From CAVQXR01 sp963717955 (lineage in GTDB: Bacteria > Actinomycetota > Thermoleophilia > Gaiellales > Gaiellaceae), in assembly GCA_963717955.1 (NCBI GenBank), contig CAVQXR010000001.1, positions 1,116,001-1,180,000 of the forward strand: a DNA stretch of 64,000 nucleotides, read 5' to 3'. The notes beneath the pieces are model-generated. The model saw nothing but the letters and a program-made list of their open reading frames with translations. It did no database searches and was not told where the DNA came from. This document shows positions 1-8,632 of this stretch, piece after piece. Each line of letters starts with the position of its first letter. The stretch's first letter is position 1. Both the position numbers and the translations under genes were made by a program.

Positions 1-705
1 CGCGCCCGTACCGTGGCCGAGGCGGTACAGGCCGCCGTGCGCGGCACGACCCGTCTCACCTGCTCGCTCGGGGTCGCGTCGTGCAAGGTGGTCGCGAAGG
101 TGGCGAGCGATCGCCGCAAGCCCGGCGGGCTGACGGTCGTGCGCCCGGGTCGGGAGGCGGTGTTCCTCGCCCCGTTCGACGTCCGCCTGCTACCCGGTGT
201 CGGTCCGCGCGCCGAGGAGCGCCTGCGCGAGGCCGGCATCCGGACGATCGGCGCCCTCGCCGCCATGGCCGCCGCCGACCTCGCGCGGCTTCTCCCGGGC
301 AAGGTCGGAATCGAGCTGCGCGACCGTGCCCGCGGCATCGATCCGAGGCCGCTCGAGCTGGACGTCGAGTCGATCTCGATCTCGACCGAGGAGACGTTCG
401 AGCAGGACGTCGGCGACCGGGGCGTGCTCCACGAGGAGGTGCGCAGGATGGCGCACCAGGTGGTCGCGCGCCTCGCGCGCGGCGGGCAGTCGGCGAGGAC
501 CGTGACGACGAAGGTGCGCTATCCGGACTTCACGATCAGGACACGGTCGCACACCCTGCCCGTGGGAACGGACGAGCCCGAGCGGATCGGGGCACTCGCC
601 TGCGCGCTGCTCGACCGGGCGCTCGACGACCGGCCCGGCGCGCTGCGTCTGGTCGGTGTCGGCGTCTCGAACCTCGCCGACCACCGCCAGCTCGTCATCG
701 CGTAG
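1..705 (+). CDS. dinB: DNA polymerase IV (Y family), 3' part
   Basis: This is an error-prone translesion polymerase cut by the left window edge; the reading frame is open from base 1. The visible part carries the end of the palm domain (SLGVASCKVVAKVASD, where Y-family enzymes bind metal and template), the helix-hairpin-helix thumb (LLPGVGPRAEERLREAGI) and the little-finger domain, which opens with ISISTEETFEQD. About 234 residues are visible of an expected 350-420. The protein ends at a TAG. The family is clear. The N-terminal catalytic aspartate lies outside the window, so activity cannot be judged. Y-family genes are often SOS-induced, but the promoter is not visible. Confidence 0.93.
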   Translation, partial: RARTVAEAVQAAVRGTTRLTCSLGVASCKVVAKVASDRRKPGGLTVVRPGREAVFLAPFDVRLLPGVGPRAEERLREAGIRTIGALAAMAAADLARLLPGKVGIELRDRARGIDPRPLELDVESISISTEETFEQDVGDRGVLHEEVRRMAHQVVARLARGGQSARTVTTKVRYPDFTIRTRSHTLPVGTDEPERIGALACALLDRALDDRPGALRLVGVGVSNLADHRQLVIA

Positions 706-780
706 TGGTCTCTCCGGGAAGTTCGGAGCCCCATACGCCGGAGCGACCACTTGTCACGGGCCGGTCGGTGCCGCCCTCCG

Positions 781-1212
781 TCAGCCGACGGCGACGGTGC
801 CGTTCATCTGGCTTGCATGCGGGTCGCACACGAACGTGTACTCACCTGCCTGCAGCTCGACCGTCCACGTGGCGGTCCCCGTCTCGGCGACGGCCGTCGT
901 CTCCTCGACGCCAGGCCCGGCCAGGTGGAAGTTGTGGCTCGTCGCCTGGTCGTCCACGGCGATCGTGTAGCTTCCTGCCGGGAGCTCGGTGACGGGCTGA
1001 CCGTCGTAGGTCAGCTCGATCGTGGCCTCGGGGCCGACCGTCCCGTCGAGCGTGTCGCCGGGCTGGGCGGAGCCTCCGCCGGCTGCGGCCGCCGTGGTCG
1101 CCGCCTGTGTATCGCCGCCTGCCGCGGACTCCTCGTCGCTGCCGCCGCAGCCGGCGAGCGCACCGGCGCCGAGGGCGACCGCGCAGAGCACGATGATCGT
1201 CGAACGGTTCAT
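781..1212 (-). CDS. Cupredoxin-like (type I copper) lipoprotein
   Basis: The 143-residue protein has a lipoprotein signal with lipobox LAGC and predicted lipidated Cys22. A Gly/Ala/Ser-rich linker follows to about residue 55, then a plastocyanin-like beta domain. Candidate copper ligands are His93 (SHNFHL), Cys129 and His132 (FVCDPH) and Met136, the usual His-Cys-His-Met set of a blue copper site. It is probably an extracytoplasmic electron carrier anchored to the membrane. It is transcribed alone and ends tail to tail with dinB across a 75-base gap. The redox partner is unknown. The copper site is inferred from motif spacing. Confidence 0.8.
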   Translation of the reverse strand: MNRSTIIVLCAVALGAGALAGCGGSDEESAAGGDTQAATTAAAAGGGSAQPGDTLDGTVGPEATIELTYDGQPVTELPAGSYTIAVDDQATSHNFHLAGPGVEETTAVAETGTATWTVELQAGEYTFVCDPHASQMNGTVAVG

Positions 1213-1299
1213 CGGATCTCCTTTCGCATGACCGACCGATACTACGCACGGCGGCCGATACCGGTTTGCGAGCCCGGCCGGCGAGGACCGACCCGCCGC

Positions 1300-2748
1300 T
1301 CAGTCCACCCGTGCGGGCTGGAAGGGGCGCAGCGCGGGGTAGAGGGAGCGGAACCGGTCGAAGCCGCTCTCGTAGGCGTCGAGCCAGCCCTCGACGGGCT
1401 CGACGACCCCCTGGACGCGGACCGACGAGGCGACGGCCTCATGCACGTCGCGGAACACGCCGCCCGCGACGCCGCCGAGCAGGGCCGCTCCGTAGGCGGC
1501 GCCCTCCTCGATCGCCACCCGCTCGAGCGGGAGGCGAAGAACGGAGGCGACGATCCTGAGCCACAGCTCGCTCCGCGCGCCGCCGCCGAGCGCGCGCCCG
1601 GTCGCAGGCTCGACGCCGAGCGACCGGAGCAGCTCGAGCGAGTCCCGGAGGCCGTAGGCGACCCCCTCGAGCACGGCCCGGGCGAGCGCGCCGCGGTCGT
1701 GGCGTGACGTGAGCCCGGCGAACGCGCCTCGCGCGGTCGGGTCGGCGTGCGGGGTGCGCTCGCCGGTCAGGTACGGGAGGAACGTGAGGCCCTCGACCCC
1801 GGGCTCCCACCGCTCAGCCTCCCCCGTCAGCGCCGCGTAGCCCGCAGCGCCGGTGACGCCGTTCAGCCAGGCGAGCGAGCCCGCAGCGGACAACATCACG
1901 CCCATCGCGTGCCAACCTCCGGGAACCGCGTGGCAGAACGCGTGCACGCGGGCCTCGGGGTCGGCCACGAACCGTGGCAAGGCCGCGAAGACAACGCCCG
2001 AGGTGCCGAGCTGCACCGAGACCGACCCGGGGCGATCGACGCCGACCCCGATCGCACCGGCCGCCTGGTCGCCTGCGCCGGCGGCGACAGGAACGCCGTC
2101 GAATGTCTCGCCCGAGACCTCCGGCGACTCGAGCACGCGCGGCAGCCAGGCAGGGTCGAGCCCAAGCGCCTCGACCACCTCGTCCGACCAGCAGCGTCCG
2201 GCAACGTCGAAGAGCAGCGTCCCGGACGCGTCGGTGACGTCGATCGCCCGTTCGCCGGTGAGCCGCATCCGCACGTAGTCCTTCGGCAGCAGCACGTGCT
2301 CGATCCGGCGGTACGCCTCCGGCTCGTGCCGGCGCAACCACAGGAGCTTGGGCGCCGTGAAGCCGGTCAGCGCGCGGTTCCCGGTCAGCTCGATCAGGCG
2401 TCCGAGCCCGATCCGCCGCTCGATCTCCTCGCACTCGGCTGCGGTCCGCTGGTCGTTCCAGAGCATCGCGGGCCGGATCACCCGATCGGCGGAGTCGAGG
2501 CAGACGAGCCCGTGCATCTGCCCCGAGAGGCCGATCGCCGACACGTTCCCGGAGCCCAGCCGGGCGAGCGCGCGCTCGGTCGCCCGCCACCAGTCCTCGG
2601 GGTCCTGCTCGGACCAGCCGGGCCGAGGCGCCGAGTGCGGATGCTCCTCCTCGACCCGCTCGAGCACCTCCCCGGACGGTGCGACCGCGACCGCCTTCAC
2701 GGCGGTCGTGCCGACGTCGATGCCAACGAGGGTAGGCTGCCGTTCCAT
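1300..2748 (-). CDS. xylB: Xylulokinase (FGGY family carbohydrate kinase)
   Basis: The predicted reaction is ATP-dependent phosphorylation of D-xylulose to xylulose 5-phosphate. The N-terminal FGGY motif (LVGIDVGTTAVKAV) and the C-terminal ATPase motif (GRALGGGARSELW) are both present, as is the family signature GLSGQMHGLV. Starting at MERQP gives 482 residues, a normal length; an in-frame ATG 45 bases upstream would add 15 residues without homology. A sugar isomerase-like gene lies 0.8 kb away on the same strand, consistent with pentose use. The start codon overlaps the divergent start of the next gene. Other FGGY substrates cannot be excluded. Confidence 0.88.
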   Translation of the reverse strand: MERQPTLVGIDVGTTAVKAVAVAPSGEVLERVEEEHPHSAPRPGWSEQDPEDWWRATERALARLGSGNVSAIGLSGQMHGLVCLDSADRVIRPAMLWNDQRTAAECEEIERRIGLGRLIELTGNRALTGFTAPKLLWLRRHEPEAYRRIEHVLLPKDYVRMRLTGERAIDVTDASGTLLFDVAGRCWSDEVVEALGLDPAWLPRVLESPEVSGETFDGVPVAAGAGDQAAGAIGVGVDRPGSVSVQLGTSGVVFAALPRFVADPEARVHAFCHAVPGGWHAMGVMLSAAGSLAWLNGVTGAAGYAALTGEAERWEPGVEGLTFLPYLTGERTPHADPTARGAFAGLTSRHDRGALARAVLEGVAYGLRDSLELLRSLGVEPATGRALGGGARSELWLRIVASVLRLPLERVAIEEGAAYGAALLGGVAGGVFRDVHEAVASSVRVQGVVEPVEGWLDAYESGFDRFRSLYPALRPFQPARVD

Positions 2749-3391
2749 GGAGGTGAGGAACATAGCCGAGGGCATCTGGCGCTGGACAGCCATGCACCCC
2801 GAGTGGACGCCTGACAGCGACTGGGAGCAGGAGGTGGCCTGCTTCTACTACGAGGGCTTCGAGGGTCTCTGCCTCATCGACCCCCTCGTCCCCGCGGGCG
2901 ACGAGGAGCGCTTCTTCAGGGCGCTCGATCAGGACGTCGATCGCCTCGGCCTCCCAGTCGCAGTGGTCCTGACGACGCCGTACCACGAGCGCAGCGCGGC
3001 GGCGATGCAGGAGCGCTACGCGGCCCGCGTCTGGACCTTCGAGCCCGTCGCGTCCCGGCTCACGGTCACCGGCGTGCATCCGTTCGCGATCGGCCACCCC
3101 TTGCCCGGCGGCCTCGAGCCGCTCGCCGGCGATGGCGTCGAGGAGGTGCTGCTCTGGATTCCCGACGAGCGCGCGCTCGTCTCGGGCGACCTGCTGCTCG
3201 GCGGCCCCGAAGGCGTGCGGGTCTGCCCCGACTCCTGGCTGCCCGACGGCACGTCGCCCGACACGCTGCGCGCGAACCTCCGCGCCGCGCTCGGGCTCCC
3301 GATCGAGCGTGTCCTCGTCGGCCACGGGCCGTCCGTGCTCGCCGGCGGGCACGACGCCCTCGCCCGGGCGCTCGGCGAGGACAGCTCGTAG
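2747..3391 (+). CDS. Metallo-beta-lactamase-fold-like protein with degenerate metal motif
   Basis: The 214-residue protein resembles MBL-fold hydrolases in its order of elements: a beta strand ending in LTTPYHERSAAA where HxHxDH is expected, then a GDLLLG segment with the conserved Asp, then VGHGPSV near the end. The first metal motif lacks its usual histidine pattern, so canonical two-metal hydrolysis is doubtful. The start at MEVRNIAEGIW places the ATG within the xylB start region on the other strand, with two bases shared. No clear Shine-Dalgarno is seen, so leaderless initiation is possible. Function is unknown. Confidence 0.72.
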   Translation: MEVRNIAEGIWRWTAMHPEWTPDSDWEQEVACFYYEGFEGLCLIDPLVPAGDEERFFRALDQDVDRLGLPVAVVLTTPYHERSAAAMQERYAARVWTFEPVASRLTVTGVHPFAIGHPLPGGLEPLAGDGVEEVLLWIPDERALVSGDLLLGGPEGVRVCPDSWLPDGTSPDTLRANLRAALGLPIERVLVGHGPSVLAGGHDALARALGEDSS

Positions 3392-3405
3392 CCTTCGGGG
3401 GATTG

Positions 3406-3568
3406 GAACTCGTTTCAGAACGAAGCCTTGTGCCGTCGTGACGCGCTGTGCGGGCGCGCTGCGGCGTCCTCGGTCGCCCCAATACGTCTCGTATTGGGGC
3501 TTCCTGCGTCCTTGCATCGCACCCGCCCATCACGCCCCGACGACGAAACGTCATCCTGAAACGAGTTC
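3406..3568. repeat. Covarying palindromic repeat, copy A
   Basis: This 163-bp element is bounded by a perfect 13-bp inverted repeat, GAACTCGTTTCAG at the left and its complement at 3556-3568. At the centre is a perfect hairpin, CCCCAATACG-tct-CGTATTGGGG (3477-3499), flanked by GCGTCCTCGGTCG on the left and CTTCCTGCGTCCTTG on the right. Copies B (20482-20643) and C (43151-43318) keep this core but have different, still self-complementary, arms. Copy A fills the gap between two convergent genes. It could act as a bidirectional terminator, be a MITE-like element, or encode a structured RNA. Confidence 0.75.
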
Positions 3569-3570
3569 AC

Positions 3571-4569
3571 TCAGGCGCCGAGCGCCGCGTAGACCAGCTC
3601 GTAGGCCGCGACCGCGTCCTTGCGCAGCTGCGCCTCCCGCAGCGCGGCGTCGTCGATCCGCGCCGCGATCGAGTCGATGAACCGCCAGTGCAGCACGGAT
3701 CGCCGCACCGCGGCCACTGCGTCCTCCGTGTACGGGAACAGGTCGAAGCCGAGCCGCTCGCCGTTCTCCCCGTAGCCGCAGCGCCGGAGCTCGACGGCCA
3801 GCTCGAGCGTCTCCATGAAGGCGGTCGCTCCGACCATGTTGTCGTCGTCGAACACGCCCCAGCCCGAGTTGGCGTGCTGGTGGCCGAGCAGCCCCTCCGC
3901 GGCGAGCAGCGCGGCGTACTCGGCGAGGCTCTCGCCGTTCATGATCAGGTGCTGCCAGTCCATGTTCACCTTGACGTTGTCGAGGCCCTCGCCGCGCAGC
4001 TTGTGGACGACGTGGAGGGTCATCCCGATGTTGCGCATCAGAATCTTCATCGCGGGCTCGGAGTTCTTGTGCTCGAGCAGCAGGTCGACGCCGTGGCGCC
4101 CGCAGGCCTCGGCCGCGAGCCCGATCCCTTCGATGAACCAGGCCCAGCTCTCGCGGTACGGCGTCTGGAACGGGTAGTTGTACCCCTCGATCCCGGGCCA
4201 GACGATGAAGTGCGCCCCGAGCGAGCCGGCGAACTCCGCCGCGGCCACCGTCCGCCGCTGCGCCTCGGCCCGGATTCCGGGATCGGGGGAGCACAGCCCG
4301 CCGCGCCCGAACATCGGGTCGAGATGCAGCCCGGTCGCGATGCAGTAGACGTCGTGCTCCCCGAGCGCTGCGCGCACGTCGTCGAGATTCTCCTCGGAGA
4401 GCTCCTGCGGGTAGTGGAACTCGTAGCCGTCGATCAGGTCGCCGAGGCCGTCGACGGCGCGACGGACGCGCTCCGCGGTCGCCTCGCCCGCCCATTGCGG
4501 CTGGTAGCCGCCGGGGACGAACCGCGTGACCATCGTGCCGAGCGCCCAGATGCCGAGGCTCGTCTTCAT
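3571..4569 (-). CDS. Xylose isomerase-like TIM-barrel sugar isomerase
   Basis: The 332-residue protein belongs to the AP-endonuclease-2 / xylose-isomerase TIM-barrel superfamily. Candidate metal and substrate residues lie in LEHKNSEPAMKI, VNMDWQHL and GHQHANSGWGVFDDD, comparable with metal-binding segments of actinobacterial XylA. With xylB nearby, a sugar isomerase role is likely, but the substrate is not proven. The chosen ATG overlaps the stop of lysC (ATGA), so the two are probably translationally coupled. Longer in-frame starts run into lysC and are not supported. The stop codon sits directly beside repeat copy A. Confidence 0.78.
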   Translation of the reverse strand: MKTSLGIWALGTMVTRFVPGGYQPQWAGEATAERVRRAVDGLGDLIDGYEFHYPQELSEENLDDVRAALGEHDVYCIATGLHLDPMFGRGGLCSPDPGIRAEAQRRTVAAAEFAGSLGAHFIVWPGIEGYNYPFQTPYRESWAWFIEGIGLAAEACGRHGVDLLLEHKNSEPAMKILMRNIGMTLHVVHKLRGEGLDNVKVNMDWQHLIMNGESLAEYAALLAAEGLLGHQHANSGWGVFDDDNMVGATAFMETLELAVELRRCGYGENGERLGFDLFPYTEDAVAAVRRSVLHWRFIDSIAARIDDAALREAQLRKDAVAAYELVYAALGA

Positions 4570-5805
4570 TCGTCCACGACGTCGTACTCGACGTCCTCCG
4601 AGAGCCGGAACCGGTCGTGAATCGCCTGCACCGCGCGCTCCACGTCCTCGGCCCGGACGACGCACGAGATCCGGATCGACGACGTCGAGATGACCTCGAT
4701 GTTGATCCCCGCGTCGGCGAGCGCGTCGAACATGTCGGCGGCCACGCCCGGGTGGGTCTTCATCCCCGCTCCGACGAGCGACACCTTCGCGATGTCCTGA
4801 TCGGTCGTGAAGCCCCGCGCGTCGACCTCCCGCGCCGTCTCCTCGAGGATCGGCTCGGCCCTCGCCAGGTCGGTGACGGGCACCGTGAACGTGATGTCCG
4901 TGTGCCCGGCCTCCGAGACGTTCTGGACGATCATGTCGACGTTCACGCCCGCGTCCGCGAGCGCGCGGAACACCCGGGCGGCGACACCGGGGCGGTCGGG
5001 CACGCCGGACACGGTCACCTTCGCCTCCGACGTGTCATGAGCGATGCCCGAGATAATCGGCTGCTCCATCTCCTCCTCCTTCACGACCCACGTGCCCTCG
5101 CTCTGGCTGAACGTCGAGCGGACGTGGACGGTCACTCCGTGGTTGCGGGCGAACTCGACCGAGCGCGCCATCAGCACCTTCGCGCCCGAGGCGGCGAGCT
5201 CGAGCATCTCCTCGTACGAGACGCGGTGGAGCTTGCGCGCCTCCGGGACGATCCGCGGGTCGGCGGTGAAGACCCCGTCGACGTCCGTGTAGATCTCGCA
5301 GACGTCGGCGCCGAGGCCCGCGGCGATCGCCACCGCCGTCGCGTCCGACCCTCCGCGTCCGAGCGTCGTCACCTCGTCCTCGGTCGAGACGCCCTGGAAC
5401 CCCGCCACGATCGCGATCTTGCCGGCCTGCGAGCTCCTCCCGCACGCGCCGCGCGCGGATGTCGATGATCTTCGCCTCCCCGTGGCTCGTGTCGGTGATG
5501 ATCCCGGCCTGCGAGCCGGTGAACGAGATCGCCTGCCGGCCGCGGTCGATGATCGCCATCGAGAGCAGGGCCATCGAGATCCGCTCGCCGGCGGTGAGCA
5601 GCATGTCGAGCTCCCGGTCGTGCGGGCGGTCGGAGACGTTCGCGGCGAGGCCGAGCAGCTCGTCGGTCGTCTTGCCCATCGCCGAGACGACGACGCAGAC
5701 GTCGTTCCCGCCCTCGGCCGTCGCGACGACGCGGTCGGCGACGTGCTTGATCCGCTCCGGCGTGCCGACGGACGTGCCGCCGTACTTCTGGACGATCAGA
5801 CCCAC
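4566..5805 (-). CDS. lysC: Aspartate kinase, interrupted by one frameshift
   Basis: Aspartokinase makes aspartyl-phosphate for Lys, Met and Thr synthesis. The N-terminal half begins MGLIVQKYGGTSVG (catalytic KYGGTS) in one frame to about base 5430. The rest (AGFQGVSTEDEVTTLGRGGSD, then two ACT domains from about residue 265) is in another frame. Removing one base in the GC run at 5424-5430 joins EELA to AGKIAIVAGFQG and restores about 412 residues, a normal length. This is an essential type of gene with perfectly conserved flanks, so a sequencing error or very recent mutation is likely. It is followed by an ATGA overlap with the sugar isomerase gene. Confidence 0.88.
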
Positions 5806-5907
5806 GGCGGGAGGCTAGCCGTTGGCCGCGAGCCCACGCCCCGACCGCCCCGACTGGTCGGGCGACGGTTGCTCGACCACGACGCCCGAGTCGTGCGCCG
5901 GGGCGCG

Positions 5908-7212
5908 CTACGACACCCGGCGCTCGGGCTGCTCGGCCTCCTCGTCCGGGAGGAACTCGACCTCGAGCTGCTCGATCCGCGGCCCGTCGGTCTGGACGAC
6001 CCGAAACCGCAGGCCGTCTCGCACGACCTCGTCCCCGGTCTCGGGCGCCCGGCCGAGCTCGCCGAAGACGAAGCCGGCCAGCGTGTGGTAGTCCTCGACC
6101 GGGAGGTCCTGCTCGAACCGCTCGTTGAAGTCGTCGATCGGGAACGTCCCGTCGACGCGGATCGTGCGCTCGTCCACCTGTTGCACGGAGTCGTCGGGCA
6201 TGTCGTACTCGTCCTCGATCTCGCCGACGATCTCCTCGAGGAGATCCTCGAGCGTGACGATGCCCTCCGTCGACCCGTACTCGTCGACCACGACCGCCAT
6301 GTGCAGTTTCTCGCGGCGGAACTCCGTCAGCAGCGGGCCGAGGTCCTTCGTCTCCGGCACGAACACCACGGGCCGCAGGATGTCCTCGATCCGCACGTTC
6401 TCGATCCCGTTCGCGTAGAGGGCCGAGAACAGGTCGCGGACGTGCAGGATGCCGACGATGTCGTCGAGCGACTCTCGGTAGGCGGGGTAGCGCGTGTAGG
6501 GCGAGTCGATCACCGAGGCGAGCATCTCGTGGGGCGCCATCTCGACCGACACCGCCACGACCTCGGGTCGCGGGACCATCACGTCGTGGACCTCCTTCTC
6601 GGCGAAGTCGAAGACCTTGTAGATCATCTCCTCCTCGGCCTCCTCGATCACCCCGGTCTCCTCGGCTTCGGCGAGCATCGAGCGGATCTCCTCCTCGCTG
6701 CGCACCACCATCCCCACCGGCGCCGACCGCATCCCGAACAGCCGCAGGATCCCTTTCGCCGAGCCCTGGAGCACGATCACGATCGGGTGCGCGATCCGCT
6801 GCATGACGTCGACCGGGCGGGCGACGAGCATCGCGATCCGCTCGGCGTGCTGGAGGGCGATCGCCTTCGGGACGAGCTCGCCTACCACGAGCCCGAGATA
6901 GGTGAGGATGGAGAACGAGAGAAGGAATGACACGGTGCGCGGGAGGTACGGATCGAGGAAGCTCGAGATGAGCGGCTCGCCGATCGCACCGAGGAGGATC
7001 GAGAAGATCGTGATCCCGATCTGCACCGTGGAGATGAACCGGACCGGCTCCTCCATCAGCCGCAGCGCGATCGCGGCCCCACGCTTGCCGTGCCGCGCCT
7101 CGTCCTGGAGAGGTGCCCGGCGGGCAGTGACGAGCGCGTACTCGGCGACGACGAAGTACGCGTTCCCGAGAATGAGCAGGAACACGACGAAGATGCGGAG
7201 GCCGTCGCTCAC
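5908..7212 (-). CDS. CorC/HlyC-family membrane protein with DUF21 and CBS domains
   Basis: The 434-residue protein starts with a DUF21/CNNM membrane domain of about four helices (residues 5-165: FVVFLLILGNAYFVVAEYAL, TVQIGITIFSILLGAIGEPL). A CBS pair spans about residues 205-325 (VMVPRPEVVAV, VVVDEYGSTEGIVTLEDLLEEI), and a CorC_HlyC domain covers 335-425. Relatives are linked to Mg2+/Co2+ efflux or regulation; the old hemolysin label is not informative. It is a stand-alone gene at the plasma membrane. All domains are complete and no frameshift is seen. Confidence 0.9.
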   Translation of the reverse strand: MSDGLRIFVVFLLILGNAYFVVAEYALVTARRAPLQDEARHGKRGAAIALRLMEEPVRFISTVQIGITIFSILLGAIGEPLISSFLDPYLPRTVSFLLSFSILTYLGLVVGELVPKAIALQHAERIAMLVARPVDVMQRIAHPIVIVLQGSAKGILRLFGMRSAPVGMVVRSEEEIRSMLAEAEETGVIEEAEEEMIYKVFDFAEKEVHDVMVPRPEVVAVSVEMAPHEMLASVIDSPYTRYPAYRESLDDIVGILHVRDLFSALYANGIENVRIEDILRPVVFVPETKDLGPLLTEFRREKLHMAVVVDEYGSTEGIVTLEDLLEEIVGEIEDEYDMPDDSVQQVDERTIRVDGTFPIDDFNERFEQDLPVEDYHTLAGFVFGELGRAPETGDEVVRDGLRFRVVQTDGPRIEQLEVEFLPDEEAEQPERRVS

Positions 7213-7409
7213 GCCCCGGCTCCCGGGGCGCGAAGACTAGATGATCGATCGGTAATCGACCGGGAACCGTGGCACCGCCGGATGGCGGCCGATACCTGGT
7301 CCCGCCCACCCCCGGCAGCACCACAATTTCCGATCAACCATCTACACGGAAGCTCGCCGTCCAACTGCCCGGCGAGTATAGCCCCCCGCCCGGTCGCGAC
7401 CCGCTCCGT

Positions 7410-7422
7410 CGAACATATGTTC
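7410..7422. promoter_or_regulatory. LexA/SOS-type box
   Basis: The sequence CGAACATATGTTC contains the perfect palindrome GAACATATGTTC and matches the Gram-positive and actinobacterial SOS box pattern CGAAC-N4-GTTC, with T instead of the last G one base further on. It ends 12 bases before the predicted ATG of the radical SAM gene, where a bound repressor would block transcription or initiation. LexA binding is an inference from the motif. Confidence 0.6.
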
Positions 7423-7434
7423 TATACTGCCGGC

Positions 7435-8346
7435 ATGGCCCGCGTCCGGTATCTCGAGGACACGTGCAAGACGGCGCTCAACCGCGTACCCGACGCGGCA
7501 CGGGTGCCGTTTCGCTTCACGGTGAACCCGTACCGGGGCTGCGCGCACAGCTGCCACTACTGCTTCGCCCGCGCCTACCATGCCTACCTGGACCTGGGGA
7601 TCGGCGAGGACTTCTCGTCGAAGATCGTCGTCAAGACCAACGTGGCGGACGTCCTCCGCCGAGAGCTCGCATCGCCCCGCTGGACGGGCGAGACGGTCGC
7701 GATGGGAACGGCGACCGACCCCTACCAGCCCGCGGAGGGGCGCTACCGGCTCACCCGGGCCGTCATCGCCACCCTCGCAGATGCGGCGAACCCGCTCTCG
7801 ATCCTCACCAAGTCCACGCTGATCCTGCGCGACCTCGACGAGCTGCGCCGCCTCGGGCGGGCGGCGAGCGTCACCGTCGCGATGAGCGTCGGAACGCTCG
7901 ACGAGCGCGTCCGCCGGGTCGTCGAGCCGGGAACGCCACCCGGTCGCAAGCGCCTCGAGGTGCTCGCCCGCTTCGCCGACGCGGGCATCCCGACGAGCGT
8001 TCTCGTCGCGCCCATCCTGCCGGGGCTCACCGACGACGACGCACATCTCGACGAGGTGCTGGCGGCGTGTGCCGACGCCGGAGTTGGTCGCGTGTCGCCG
8101 ATCGTGCTGCACGTGCGCCCCGGCATCCGGGAGCACTTCATGCCCTGGGTGCGCGAGCACTACCCCTGGCTCTACCCTCGCTACGCGCAGCTCTACGGCC
8201 GGCGCGCCTACGCGCCGCGGCCCTACCTGGACGAGGTCGCCGAGCGCTTCGCCCGGCTGCGCCTCCGCCACGGCCTCGACGGTGGTGGAGCCCGGCCGGG
8301 CCCGGCGGCCGCCTTGCCGGGGCGCCAGCTCGCGCTCGCCGTCTGA
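7435..8346 (+). CDS. Rv2578c-family radical SAM protein
   Basis: The 303-residue protein carries the radical SAM cluster motif CAHSCHYCFAR (CxxxCxxC, about residues 37-44), preceded by NPYRGC. It matches the SplB-like family named after mycobacterial Rv2578c, whose relatives include spore photoproduct lyase, a DNA-repair enzyme. The start at MARVRYLEDTCKTALNRV is the family start; an ATG six codons upstream lies inside the palindromic operator. Placement behind an SOS-type box supports a role in the DNA-damage response. The exact reaction is unknown. Confidence 0.85.
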   Translation: MARVRYLEDTCKTALNRVPDAARVPFRFTVNPYRGCAHSCHYCFARAYHAYLDLGIGEDFSSKIVVKTNVADVLRRELASPRWTGETVAMGTATDPYQPAEGRYRLTRAVIATLADAANPLSILTKSTLILRDLDELRRLGRAASVTVAMSVGTLDERVRRVVEPGTPPGRKRLEVLARFADAGIPTSVLVAPILPGLTDDDAHLDEVLAACADAGVGRVSPIVLHVRPGIREHFMPWVREHYPWLYPRYAQLYGRRAYAPRPYLDEVAERFARLRLRHGLDGGGARPGPAAALPGRQLALAV

Positions 8347-8442
8347 CGCCGCCCGCGGCGCTCGTCGGCGCGCCCCTAAAGGTTCTCCTCGCCACGTTCG
8401 ATGAGGTATTGCCGGTCGTAACGACCACTGGAACGGGAGCGA

Positions 8443-8544
8443 ATGCCGCCTGAGATCACCTGTCTGATCGCCGACGATCACGAAATCGTCCGCGGGACGT
8501 CCGTCACGATCACCGTCCCGGCCTACGTCGCCTCGTCGCGCTGA
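8443..8544 (+). pseudogene. Deletion scar: response-regulator start fused to histidine-kinase end
   Basis: The 33-codon ORF MPPEITCLIADDHEIVR-GTSVTITVPAYVASSR is preceded by a good ribosome-binding site (GGAACGGGAG). Its first half is the N-terminus of a NarL-type receiver domain, including the acidic pair before beta-1 ends (IADDHEIVR). Its second half looks like the last strand of a histidine-kinase ATPase domain (GTxVxIxxP, compare the C-termini of the two kinases in this window). The simplest explanation is an in-frame deletion that removed most of a regulator-kinase pair. A residual microprotein could still be made. Confidence 0.45.
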
Positions 8545-8632
8545 CGGCCTCACGAAGCTCGCCCTCGCTCGTTAGGCTTCGAGCCGGCTGCCGCCCGCCG
8601 GAGCCGACCGGAATGCAACACGGGAGGTCGAG

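Noticed and set aside
3406..3568. Reading copy A as an ordinary rho-independent terminator only
   Set aside because: The same core recurs at two other loci, both between divergent genes where a terminator is not expected, and there is no U-tract.
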